Source: Carex sylvatica (Eukaryota > Streptophyta > Magnoliopsida > Poales > Cyperaceae). Taken from it: a stretch of DNA of 64,000 nucleotides. Where the stretch lies: the NCBI GenBank assembly GCA_964058845.1, contig CAXKVR010000010.1, forward strand, positions 62,001 to 126,000, in the 5' to 3' direction. Both the position numbers and the translations under genes were made by a program. Of this stretch, positions 34,292 through 44,934 are shown one piece after another (position 1 is the first letter of the stretch; the number at the start of each line of letters is the position of its first letter). The notes under the pieces were generated by a model. That model saw nothing but the letters and a program-made list of their open reading frames with translations, was not told where the DNA came from and ran no database searches.

Positions 34292-36950
34292 TCACCACAT
34301 TCTGTCCAAGTAGTACTCCATTGTTCCAAACTTCTCTACTCTATCATTTGTTTGTGAACTTGATCTATGATTGGCATCTCCAACAAAAGCACCCTCCTTT
34401 GGCCTCACTGAATCCAACGAGACCCGTCGTCGCCTAGGGGTGTCGTCAGCCCTCTGTCTTGGCACACTCTGTGACCGAATTCTAATTTTAGAAACCGATG
34501 AGTGTGTATCTGCCATGTAGCTTGGTTGCTCATGATGCATCAACAGCCGTTTCATGATGCTGTCATTTACAATTGAACCTTTTGTGGGTGTAGCAGGAGA
34601 ATCGATACCAAAACCGGTACAACGAGGGGTGTTCATAGCGGTCTTGGAACCATAACAACCATACTCTTGCGACAGACGCCGCGAGTTGGACACGGAGAGG
34701 CGAAAAGGAGTCTTGCAATGAAGAGGTGAGAACATGTGTATCGCCGGTTCGGTCGTGCTTAGCCTAGAGGAACGAGACCTTAGTTGGCATGTGTCCATTT
34801 CTATGATCTTTGGGCTCATGTCGAACCCGCTTTTGGAGCTGTCAAGGCTTGCGAATTGACGCTGGCTCTGACCCGGTAGCAATTTTTTTGTACCACAGCT
34901 AGCTCTTTCCTACAAATGTATATTAGATACTCATTATAAAGAGAAGTATCAGAATTACATGTAAATTTTGGTTCAAGGAGTTTTATTGATTGAAGTTAAA
35001 AGTTCATGGTTCAAACAAAATTATTGAAGTCAACTAATAGAGGTTTAAAAGAGAAAAGAAACTTATATTATGTGATTAAAAAAATTGCATTGCAAGGTTT
35101 TGTTAGGGGTTTTTTAAGTTCCTAATTACAATGTGATTCTCTTCTTAAACCAGTGCATGTGCCATGAAAGATTTGCACCTTACTCTAACAGGAAATGCAA
35201 GTATAATAAAAACATGAAGAGGGTTCAAATGCCTCTATTTTTGGTGTCTCTATTTTTAAAAACTTTAATAACTCCAAATTTAAATCTTAAAATTCAAAAT
35301 AAAACCGTTGGATGTGAACTACATCATTTTATCTATGCACATATAAAAAATTATGACATTTTAACTTTATTTTGTTTGTCATCTTAAACTATAAAAATGC
35401 ATGTATACTAATGTGAATAATTTCTAGACGTTGACTTTTCAACTTATTGATTTATGTAAAAGTAAAATTAAATGTGATATTTTTTTATGAACACATAGAT
35501 CACATCTAACGGTTTTATTTTAACATTTAAATTTTAAATTTTAAATTATTTAAGTTTTTAAAAATAAAAACGTGATCGGAGACATTTGAATTCACCTCTA
35601 AAAACATATGCTGTAAGTGCTCTCTAGTCTCTACACACTTCTCTAGAAAGCTTGCACATTGTTCGTATATATATCTATTTTTATGTGTGAATAATATGTG
35701 TATATTTGCCAAAAAAAAAAAATAGAAACATAGCAGTAGAGAAGATTATTACAAAGGATTTCTGCGAGAATACAGAGAGGCCAGCATTCTTGCTTTGGCT
35801 TTCTCGGCTGTGATGCCTCAAGCCAGTCATAACGGCTTGTGCTCGGATAAGAGATTGGAGCCTGTGAATAGTTTTCGCCATTCGCTTCCTCACAAGATAG
35901 CCTCTAACAATAGCTTGCAATTTCACGAGAGATTTGAGAGCGCGAAGTGCTTTTCGTGCCTGCGATTTAATTTTTAAGACAAAGATTAAAGTTAATTTGT
36001 GAACCTTGCATTGATAAATGATGCCATTATTTCTAGCTATGAAAACTATATACCAATTTATTGAAATTAATTGCAATTTCTGATGCAGTATGTGATCAGG
36101 TACAACTTATTTCATACAAGGAACTAATAAAATTAATCTACATTAACTATATATACATAGTGATGGTGATATGGACCATATGGTCCAAGATTGAAGCTCA
36201 TTAATTAGAAATGCAAATGAATAGGTATTTCAAATCTGAGAGACCAAATTACAAAACCACAGACGAAACAAGCGCATTTAAGTTTTACTTGAAGAGAGAG
36301 AAGTCAAATTGAAGAACATGCAGTACAATGACGATGGAATGACAAAGACTTCACGTTGGAAAAAGGACGGAAATTAAAAATTCAATGGCCTAAATTAAAT
36401 GCTAAACAATAGATATACTATTAGTATTCAAAAGTTTAGATATCAACCCGTTACTTGATTATGACATCATAAAAAAAATCACATGTTATATGATCCCAAG
36501 ATCAATCCTAAAACTGAGACTGAAGCACAGAAATTAAAAATTTACTGTTAAAAAAAAAAAAACAGAAAGAGGTTTTGATGAAAATAAGGTAAGGCTTTGT
36601 AAAAACTAAAAATTGCCAAAATCTAAAATTCCCTTAATTATCACAAAAAATTAGCTCTTTCACTAAAACTGAAAAGAAAACAGTCTTACCAAATGACCCT
36701 TGAAAGCTTTTTGAATCTTGATAACAGCCTCAATTTGAATATCGATATGGCTTAGTGTAACCTTCTCCAAATCCATGCGAGGTTTCTTGGTTTCTTCACA
36801 GTGACACACAGAAACAGAGCCCCTGGGTTTAGCAAAGCTCCATCTTTTTTTATCTTTAACCTCACCATTGTTATTTGATTTCACACTCTGATCCTTGTTC
36901 TCTCCTTTACCACCTAGAATTCTCTTCAGCCACCTCATAGTTTTCCCCAT
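34292..36950 (-). CDS. IQ67-domain (IQD) calmodulin-binding protein
   Basis: A plant IQD scaffold protein that binds calmodulin and usually associates with microtubules, plasma membrane or nucleus. Three exons join in phase to 361 aa: 36950-36690, 35959-35753, 34909-34292. The IQ67 region spans about residues 70-130 with the hallmark exon junction inside it: IQKAFKGHL/ARKALRALKSL, then LQAIVRGYLVRKR and LQSLIRAQA. The N-terminus MGKTMRWLKRILGGK is basic, like other IQDs. The C-terminal DUF4005 motif is present (YMADTHSSVSKIRIRSQS, then VPRQR). Exon 3 is rich in Ser and Arg. The exon 2 donor (TTT/GTAATA) is weak, so that boundary is the least certain. I cannot assign the IQD number. Confidence 0.92.
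35217..35599. mobile_element. Family-2 foldback MITE in the IQD intron
   Basis: The ends GAAGAGGGTTCAAATGCCTC and GAGACATTTGAATTCACCTC are inverted partners. Inner paired words AAAACCGTTGGATGTGA and TCACATCTAACGGTTTT are diagnostic of this family (also 38555-38970 and the LINE-split copy at 17463/22764). It lies in the second IQD intron. Confidence 0.85.
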
Positions 36951-37764
36951 TTCTAGATCTCTATAGCTCTGAACGAAAAATAAACCAAGTTCAAAACATT
37001 ATATGAGAATGTGAGAACAGAGGAAGTGGCATCAAAAGCAACGCGAAAGTGGGATTAAAAGTAAACTCGGGTTTCTGAGCCAATTTCCATTAGTGGAAAA
37101 CCTTTGGGATCATCAACATCGAAAACAGAGACTTAGAGGAGATTAGAAGCGGCATGTAATATACTTGTCATGGATTCAAATTTGATTAAACAGGTCAAAA
37201 TTTGGAAGAAAAATGACATGTGCCCACTCAAAGAATGTGCCACATGTGAATTGCATGGGTTTGTCTCCAATTATTCCTCTTTTTCTCTAAAATCTCACAA
37301 TAAAACGACAAGGGAAGATGTCACATGAAGTGACTAACAGAAACCCTTCCACATTAGTAACTCTATTTCAAAGGGATGCACAGGTTGTATCTTTCTGTTG
37401 TGAACAAAACAAAACTTGTATCTTTCTACACACTGATTTGGTTTTGGTTTTATGTGGAAATAAAACGAGAGAAACGAGCCAAAGAAAAGATATACAAACT
37501 CTTGCACCGAAAAGATGGAGGTTTTGAGGAAGGGTTTCGGGTGGTTGCGCTTTGCTATTTCTATCTCTTAGCAAACTGACAATCTTGCGAGTGCTTTCTT
37601 TTATCACGCTCTTTCAATAAATGCTCTGTTTTTTTCATACAAATATGAATGCTCAGCCTTTTTACTTCTTTCTCTCGAGGCGGTTAAAGTGTCAAGAGAA
37701 GACAAAAAGGTCAAGGTTATCTGATCAGTGATCCCTTCTTTGCTCAGGCTATCTTTCCATCTTG

Positions 37765-37798
<34 letters not shown>

Positions 37799-38554
37799 AT
37801 GCTTCAGGCTTGTGAGGTGTATTTTTATTCAGGAAAATCTGGAACGTTCATTTCGGATCGAACAGTTTGAATAAAGTGCAACGGAACATCTGCTCTTTGT
37901 ATTAACCGTCTGATCTGAAATAGATGATCCAGATCAACTGCAACTGGACAGCGAATTCGAATCTACTGGAGAGGAACGATGTCAGTTTCGCAATCTTGGT
38001 TTGGTCAACACGAAAGTTGGTGGCTCTACATGTCACGATGTCAGTTTCGCATAAGCGGGTAAAAGGGACTTTAGTAAATGCTTATGTTTCTCAAGAAGGG
38101 GATAAAACAGTGCAGAATAAGAACGAATTTCTCTCGACACAGGAATCCGCTTCATCTGCATTAACTCAAAAGAGCATTTTTTTAGTTGATGTATCTCGGC
38201 CGTCTGATTTAATCAGAGCCAATCCGGTCACAATATATAATTCAGAGTTTCTTTAATATTAGTGCAGATCTAGTCAGCACGAATTTTAAAACAAATCGGA
38301 CAGTCTATATGCATAAATTCAAAAGGTTCTTTTTTAAGTTAATGCAGAGGATACGAATTCGTGACGAGTTAAACATCTAGAAATTATTTTAGTTATGTAC
38401 TAATGTTTGAAAATAATTTCTATAAATTATTGTACTAAAAAAAGAGTTTGTGTCACACAGGCACTGGGACTATTTTAGTTATGTACTAATGTTTGAAAAC
38501 AGAAGGGCTGTCTTAGATTTACTTCACAACATTTACCTCACAACTTGTCAAGAG
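36951..38554. other. IQD upstream region
   Basis: Promoter and 5' UTR territory of the minus-strand IQD gene. It contains a (CT)n microsatellite at 37768-37796 and, farther left, low-complexity AT sequence. The open frame at 37924-38256 has no recognisable domain. An 18-bp motif (CGATGTCAGTTTCGCA) recurs at about 37977 and 38037, and a 29-bp direct repeat beginning TATTTTAGTTATGTACTAAT stands at 38385-38413 and 38471-38499. Confidence 0.5.
37768..37796. repeat. (CT)n microsatellite
   Basis: An uninterrupted run of 14 CT units, about 820 bp upstream of the IQD start codon. Such pyrimidine runs are common in plant 5' UTRs and promoters; no function is shown. Confidence 0.95.
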
Positions 38555-38970
38555 ATGAAGAAAGGTTTCAAATATCTTTATTATTATTATTTATGTCTTC
38601 ATTATATTTTTATTTTTAAAATATTATTAACTTGTAATTAAAGTTATAAACATCAAAATAAAATCATTAGATGTGAACTGTGTTATTTTCTTTATGTGCA
38701 CATAAAAATTATTACATTTTTATATTTTGTTTTTATGTAAATCAATAAGTTAAAAAATCAACGTCTAGATATTATCTGCATTAGTGTATTTTCACAAGCT
38801 CTTAATAACAACTAAAACAAAGTTTAAATATCATAATTTTTTACACGTGTATAAAAAAAAATGTAGATCGTATCCAATAATTTAATTTTTTACTTTAAAT
38901 TTTAATTTTTTTATGTTATTAAAGTTTTATAAATATAGATATGATAATAAAGACATTTGAATCTTCCTCA
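38555..38970. mobile_element. Family-2 foldback MITE
   Basis: The ends GAAGAAAGGTTTCAAATATC and GACATTTGAATCTTCCTC are inverted partners. Inner words AAAATCATTAGATGTGAACT, AATCAATAAGTTAAAAAATC and CACGTGTATAAAAAAA match the element at 35217-35599. Confidence 0.82.
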
Positions 38971-39162
38971 AACATAAATGATTTATGTAGTGCGATGATT
39001 CTTTTTTCTAAAATAGTTACTAAAGTATCTATTATGAGATACATTTCTGAGATCGTTTTATAACATATAAAATAATGTTAGAAAAGTGATAATTGATTAA
39101 GTTCGTCCGATGCTGTTGAAATTTTGTGGGAAATTTGTCCGAGAATGCAGGGAGAGTATCCT

Positions 39163-39335
39163 CTACGGAGTATTTTCTGCGGAGCTGTGCAGAGTTTTTA
39201 ATTTGATATGTTCATTTTGATTGGACGGACCAGATCAGAAGGTCCCAAATTTTGAGATCTAATTTGATCCGTCTAATCAAAACGAACAGACCAGATTAAA
39301 AGCTCTGCACAGCTCCGTAAAAGATAGCGTTCCTA
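39163..39335. mobile_element. Foldback MITE with CTGTGCAGAG arms
   Basis: The left arm CGGAGCTGTGCAGAGTTTTT is the inverse of the right arm AAAAGCTCTGCACAGCTCCG; pairing continues through TTTTGATTGGACGGA and TCCGTCTAATCAAAA. The outer limits may reach a further 15 bp on each side. Confidence 0.82.
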
Positions 39336-39494
39336 GGATGCATGGGGTAGAGTGAGAAGATGTTCAAATTGTTAATTACTTAAAAAGGCTGTTAACCAAT
39401 CAAAAGAGAGTGTTGATTGGTCGAAGTATTTAATAGTAACGACGGTAATAATATAATATTGGTAATAGATTGTTCGACAAAAATAATAATAGTG

Positions 39495-39900
39495 GAGGAG
39501 AGCTCGAATGCTCGCATTACTTCATGCTTTAATTATATCTTAATATTTTTGTTTTAAATTTTAAAGTTTAAATAGACAATTCAAATCGCTTAATATGATA
39601 TATGTGTTAAAATATAATTAAAGACTAAATTTTGTATTTTTCAAAATATTTTTACTATTTTTTAAAATAGATATAAAATTATTATTTTTCAAGAAACTGC
39701 GGACCATCTTAAAACAATGATTTTGTATATCTTAAAAAAATAGTAAAAAAATTCTAAAAAAAATATGAAATTTGATCTCTAATTATATTTTAACGTGGAT
39801 ATCATGTTAAGTGGTACAGTCTGTTTGAACTTTAAAATTAAAGACAAATATATTGAAGTGCCGTTGAGGCATGAAGCAATGGCGCATTTGAATCCTCCTC
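39495..39900. mobile_element. Foldback MITE, shared-core group, with 9-bp target duplication
   Basis: The ends GAGGAGAGCTCGAATGC and GCGCATTTGAATCCTCCTC are inverted partners. The 9-bp repeat ATAATAGTG flanks both sides exactly (39486-39494, 39901-39909). The inner core, with paired CTATTTTTTAAAATAGA-like words and a diverged ACCGTTCA motif, is that of the elements at 3750, 23836, 47616 and 51402. Confidence 0.88.
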
Positions 39901-39909
39901 ATAATAGTG

Positions 39910-41264
39910 TTAGAAGCATGATAACTGCTAGAAAAATGATAGTTAGAAATATAACAAAAAATATTGTTAAAAAAATGTCTAATAATATTTTTGGAAACTA
40001 AAAATAAAATAGCATCTCAAAGAGTAGTATTCTCTCTCTCTCTCTCCACATTCAACATTTTTTTTGAAATAACAGAAGTATATTCTTATAATATATGTTC
40101 TGAATGTCAAATTTACATTTGACGAAAAAAAAAACTGTGAGCACGAGTCCTTTTTTTTTTTTTAATACAGGTTCAATTTTCAAAAATAACATCTAAAATA
40201 TGTGATGTATTTTGATGGATGAAAAAGAATTGCTAATCCAGATTAATACTAATTAAAACAGTAATTCTATGTTTGAATTAGCACATACCAATTATTATGT
40301 GTTTATTGTTTTTAAATTAACTCACTATTCCACTAATCAAAATATGCGACGTACGGTTCTGCATGAGCTCAAAAAAGAATTATTCAGATATAATTCGGAT
40401 ATAATTTGAGTATCTTGTTACTATGATTCTCGGATAATCGCTCATTTAGAGTTCAGTCCAGACATCCAGCCCTGGTAACTTTCTTATCTTGCAATCCACT
40501 TTGCTCCTAAGTCAAATTTTTCGAAATTTTTGTGCAAATTTCATAGACACGACATATAAAAGATTGAACTAGTAGGTCTCTAAAAGCGATAAAATAGTTC
40601 AGTAAACAACGTTAAAAGATTGAGATTCTCCTTAATACTACTCATCTCGATGATTAATTCATTATGGTGATGTTTGATTGAAGACTAAATCGTGAAATAA
40701 AATTTTAAATTTCAATCAAATTGTCAAATGCAAAATTGTTAGGCTGCGGCCTAACAATTTTAAGATGATCTCAATTTAATTTTAGACCAGTCTAACTTAA
40801 GCTACATCTTTAATTGACTTCAGTTTCTTCTCTTTGTGGACCCGCTAACTATATTTTTTTTTTTTTTTTTTTTGTGTGCTTTCTCTCTGGTTCTTTACTC
40901 ATTTTATTTACTGTTTTTTTTTAAGAATCTTCAAAATCCCGCTTGATAAAATGGAAATCTTAGAAAGTTTGGAAATGGAACCCACCGGTACCAAACAAAA
41001 TGAAAATAAACATTTTAGATAATATTTTTAATCGATTTTGTTGTCATTTGACAGACTAAATAGTTCCATTTAAAAAACTAAACTTCCTAAATTTAGTTAT
41101 GACAGTTAAGATGCGGATACGATGCAGATACTCATATCAGCCTTCAATATTCTATACCTCATTCGTACACAAACAGTTGAAAATGTTTTAAACTAAAATA
41201 ATCTACTTGGATCTCTTTTAACTTTCAACCATATTCTAAATATAAGTGAGGAACATATTCTACG
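39910..41264. other. AT-rich intergenic region
   Basis: No gene. It includes a short CT run at about 40030-40046 and long T-runs (about 40854-40873). Fragments such as TTATTCAGATATAATTCGGA around 40379 look like worn transposon remains but cannot be assigned. Confidence 0.4.
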
Positions 41265-42265
41265 GTACCTGGGAGGATATGGATCATCCAACACGGGATC
41301 GGACTAGGGGTGGCAACGAGTTGTTAACGAGTGAGCTAGGTCATACTTGTACTCGGCTTGTTGGTATATCAAGCTGAACAAGCAAGTTTGGATTTTAGGT
41401 TCCGAGCTAAAACTATTGCTCAAGACCGACTCGTAGCTTGTCCGAGCGAGCCGAGCTAGCTCGTTACTAACTTGGCAGATTTATAAATTTATATATTTTT
41501 TTTCTTGCTATATCTTAAATTTTGATAACACATCTTATCGATTATGGCTAAAACAAAATAATACTTATATGATTAATTACTGAGAAATATTCTTAATTCA
41601 ATTGTAATTAAGTAAATCAACTACTATAAATTAAGTTTACACCTAAATTCATACATACAAATATATCAAAATCCTAAATTCATACAAACATATTCACAGA
41701 ATAAATTCATGCATACCAAATCAAACAAATTCATACAAATTAACTTAATTACTTATAATTAATTCACACATATTTCATACAAAATTACCAATCAACTTAA
41801 ACACAGTCCAAAGTGCAATTACCATAACACTGGCTATAACATCCACAAACTATAATATACCCAATCTAAAGTTAACGGATCTGATTAAACTGTTAAACTA
41901 TGTATATTAAATAGCTCGTTAACGATCGAGCTGGCTTGTGCCGAGCTAGGCCAAACTCAAACTCGTTAATTTTGGCTCGAGTATGTAGCGAACGAGCTAA
42001 TTTTAACTCGATCCACTAACAAACGAGCTGTTACCGATCGAGTCACGGGCGAATACCAAGCGGGCCATGAACCACGAGCTTTTTTGCCAGTCCTAGATCG
42101 GACTATCGGACCATGAAGAATGAGATCTGAGGCGTCTATTTTATTCTAGCACGAATCTCACAATGAGTTCCCTATATTTCAAATAGGTTCCGAATTAGTT
42201 TTGACTCCGTCTGGAAATATTCTACGCAGTCTGGTACAGCAGTAGATACTCTGTTCTCACGAGTT
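41265..42265. mobile_element. CGAATCTCA/ACGGTACCTGG element split by a hAT insertion
   Basis: The left part begins TACGGTACCTGGGAGGATAT at 41265, as at 12161. The right part (42096 on) carries GATCTGAGGCGTC, GCACGAATCTCACAATG and CTATATTTCAAATAGG, matching 14630-14772. The hAT element 41305-42095 interrupts it. Confidence 0.6.
41305..42095. mobile_element. 791-bp hAT non-autonomous element with 8-bp target duplication
   Basis: The left end TAGGGGTGGCAACGAG and right end TTTTTGCCAGTCCTA are hAT-type terminal inverted repeats. The exact 8-mer GATCGGAC flanks both sides (41297-41304, 42096-42103). Subterminal regions repeat GAGCTAGCTCG, CGAGCTGG and AACGAGC words in both orientations. The AT-rich middle has no transposase frame. 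Confidence 0.93.
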
Positions 42266-42430
42266 TGGATCTCCTAAGGTAACCCCTTTTTTTAGTTTAA
42301 ATTCAGACTGCCAGATTTGAATTGGGCGGTAAGATTAAAGATGCTCCGTGCGCTCCATCTCAGACTGGATTCGAATCGGACGGTCCAGATCTAAACTCAA
42401 AAATTGAGTTACATTAGGGGATCCGGACCC
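42266..42430. mobile_element. MITE of the CCTAAGGTAAC family, second copy
   Basis: The left end GGATCTCCTAAGGTAACCCC and right end GAGTTACATTAGGGGATCC are inverted partners, with inner TTAGTTTAAATTCAGA and CAGATCTAAACTCAAAA. It is the same family as 12890-13048 and lies about 260 bp upstream of the small gene at 42687. Confidence 0.8.
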
Positions 42431-42686
42431 CTGTTCTCACTCACTAGGCCACGTGACCTCCTTACCTCCCTCTGAAAATAAACGGCATTTATCCTCAAAA
42501 TAAAATAAAAAATAAACGGCATTAGGCCCACCTTAGCTTCTATAAACGGGCCAATGTCTCGTCATTTCTTGGCCCATAATACAGTGATGATGAATGGGCC
42601 CGATAATTCTCTGTTCAAGGCTCCTCTTTTTATTTTATTTTCTGAGAAAATAGGTCGGTGATTATCCCCTCTCTCTCTCGTTCGCT

Positions 42687-44934
42687 ATGGAATCCACGGA
42701 ATCGGCGCCGAAGAAGAGGAAACTCCCGCCAAGGAGGTACTTCTGTTCAATTCAAACTAGTGCATCTGTTTTCAATTCATTGAAAACTATGATTGTCAGT
42801 TCCTGGTTTTAACCAACAGACTTCACCTGGATGTGATGAGTATATTTCTTTCGTTCCAACTAATTTGCATTTACCGTTGATTAGTGCTACCCGTTTGGCG
42901 TCTATACTGAGCGCTTTATATTCTTATTTTCTCAGGGATGGTTCTTCAAGAGGTGAATCTGATAAGGAAGTGACTACAGTAAATGCCTCGGTATGTTATC
43001 ACAATTGCGCAATTGCATATTTAAGTCTCTTATTATTAGGTCACACTCATTGCAATATGGCTCGACTGCACGGGTTAATTTTTAGCATTGATTAGTGTTC
43101 ATTTTTTTTTTAATAAAATTAATCATCAACCATTTATTCAACCTTCAATTTATGCAAACATTAGGTTTTAGTCTCTATATCTTTCTTTTGGCTTAAATAA
43201 CCCTCTATTTGCAATCAAGTCTTAGAATCTGTTTGGCAAGGAGATATAGCAGGGATGGCTCTATCCCAAAATTTTAGGTTGGTTTCTGTTAGCATGTTGG
43301 AAATATATGTCAGAATAATTAAATATTATATATCATAAGGTTGTAAGTTAAGGTCCGAAATGCCTTGACAACTATAATGGTTGTCAATTTTTAGTTCAAT
43401 GTTCTATTCACTAATTTCTATCAACGTAAGATACTTCAAGAATAAATTATATTAAGAGCCAGAATCCTATGCCCATGTTTTTGGTTTCCATGACCACAAC
43501 TTCTTTTTTCATACATGATTCAACATTGAAATTTCAGACGATAGATGTAAATCAACTTGTTCTATTTCTAATGCAATGCATTCACATGAAAAATTTGTAA
43601 AATTTTGAGTTTGCTTCTGGAGGATCAAAGGACTAAAAATTCATTCTACAAATGAATTATAGTGAACCGTTGATTTTTGAGCTTCTTGATGCATGCAAAA
43701 GAATGTAAATTTTTCTGAGTTTTGATGTCAATGCATTAGAAATAGAACAAGATTAACGATTAACATTTCTTGTTTGGAATATAAATTTTAAATTATTAGT
43801 GAAAAAAGACTTGAAGGAACATAATATATCCAAGGAGTTGGCTTCAGACAGGAGCGCGTGGAAGTTAGCGATCCACGTACTAGAACCATGACCTAGGGAA
43901 TATTGTTTAGGGATTGTTTAGGGGTAGTATTATAGGCCTTAGGTCATAGGACTAGTGATTTGGGGTCAAGGACATACAGCTTAGGACTTTGATTCCTACG
44001 ATCTATAGTTTAGGCATAATCTAGTTAGTATTAGTAGTATTGCTACTACTTTTATTGATACCATTATTATTATTAGTATTACTACTACTATTACTATTAC
44101 TATTATTATTATTATTATTATTATTTTATTACTATTTTATTACTATCGACCTTGACTTTATGATTAAGATTGGGTTTCATTTCTAGCCTACCCCAACTTG
44201 TTTGGGACTAAAGGCTTGGCTGTTGTTATTGTTGTTGTTGTAGTGAAAAAAATAGCTGTGCTCATGGTGGGGTACCCAAAACATGGGTATTGGATCCCTC
44301 CTCTTATACTAATCCAAGTAGTAGCATTTGCTTGCTGTAAAACACAACAATTGTTACATCCTGTTGGTAAGAGCAGTTGCTGCTGTTCTAATCTTCTGGG
44401 ATTCATACCCTATTGCTGGGGCAACCGGTTAATTTCGTTCAATTTTCACTTGCCTCTTTATTGGATAATCTGAATTCTGTGACGGATGTTGATATTATCA
44501 TATTCTGATCTGTATCTGTAATAAGATAGGAAATTCTTGTATTTTTTTCTAAGCCCCTTGCCAAACAAAGCAATAGTTTGCATCTATTTATCCTCCGATT
44601 AACCCAATATTACCTCAACATACCATCTTTTTTCATTACATATCAATTAAGCTTCAATATTTTTTATTCTCAGGGTATAAGTCTCATGTTACCCTCAATT
44701 TGAACTTGAGTGCCAAAAGTAGCAACTTGTTAAAACCAGAAGCAAGATTTAAATTGGGTGTTTGTGCAGGTGGCAGGAATGCCTTTTGTGGATTTAAAAA
44801 TTAAAGAAGCAAAGAAGTTTGCTGTTATCCAAGCTCAGCAAGAGGGGTGTCTTGGTAAATATAAAAGTTTTGATTCTCTGTTTGGAAATTTTCTCGTACC
44901 TGTCATACCAACCCGTGAAGACTTGCTTCAATGA
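42687..44934 (+). CDS. Small lysine-rich conserved protein, function unknown
   Basis: Three exons join in phase to an 89-aa protein: 42687-42736, 42936-42990, 44770-44934 (TGA 44932-44934). The N-terminus MESTESAPKKRKLPPRR carries a basic cluster resembling a monopartite nuclear signal. The C-terminal exon reads VAGMPFVDLKIKEAKKFAVI, QAQQEGCLGKYKSFDSL and FGNFLVPVIPTREDLL. The balanced composition, good splice sites (AG/GTACTT, TCG/GTATGT) and a CT-rich leader before the ATG argue for a real gene. I do not recognise the family with certainty and assign no function. Its second intron (1.8 kb) contains an RTE LINE end and a trinucleotide microsatellite. No TATA box was assigned. Confidence 0.72.
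43840..44245 (+). mobile_element. RTE-type LINE, 3' end
   Basis: The ORF end ELASDRSAWKLAIHVLEP followed by a stop (about 43833-43892) and the 3' end CTACCCCAACTTGTTTGGGA, CTAAAGGCTT and a (TTGTTG)n tail (44187-44242) are typical of plant RTE retrotransposons. Everything upstream is missing. It lies in the second intron of the small gene at 42687-44934. Confidence 0.75.
44038..44132. repeat. TAC/TTA trinucleotide microsatellite
   Basis: Interrupted runs of ATTACTACT, ATTATTATT and TTATTACTA units inside the 3' untranslated part of the RTE LINE end. Confidence 0.85.

Noticed and set aside
37924..38256. 110-aa plus-strand frame
   Set aside because: No homology recognised, no splice context, in AT-rich repeat-bearing sequence upstream of the IQD gene.
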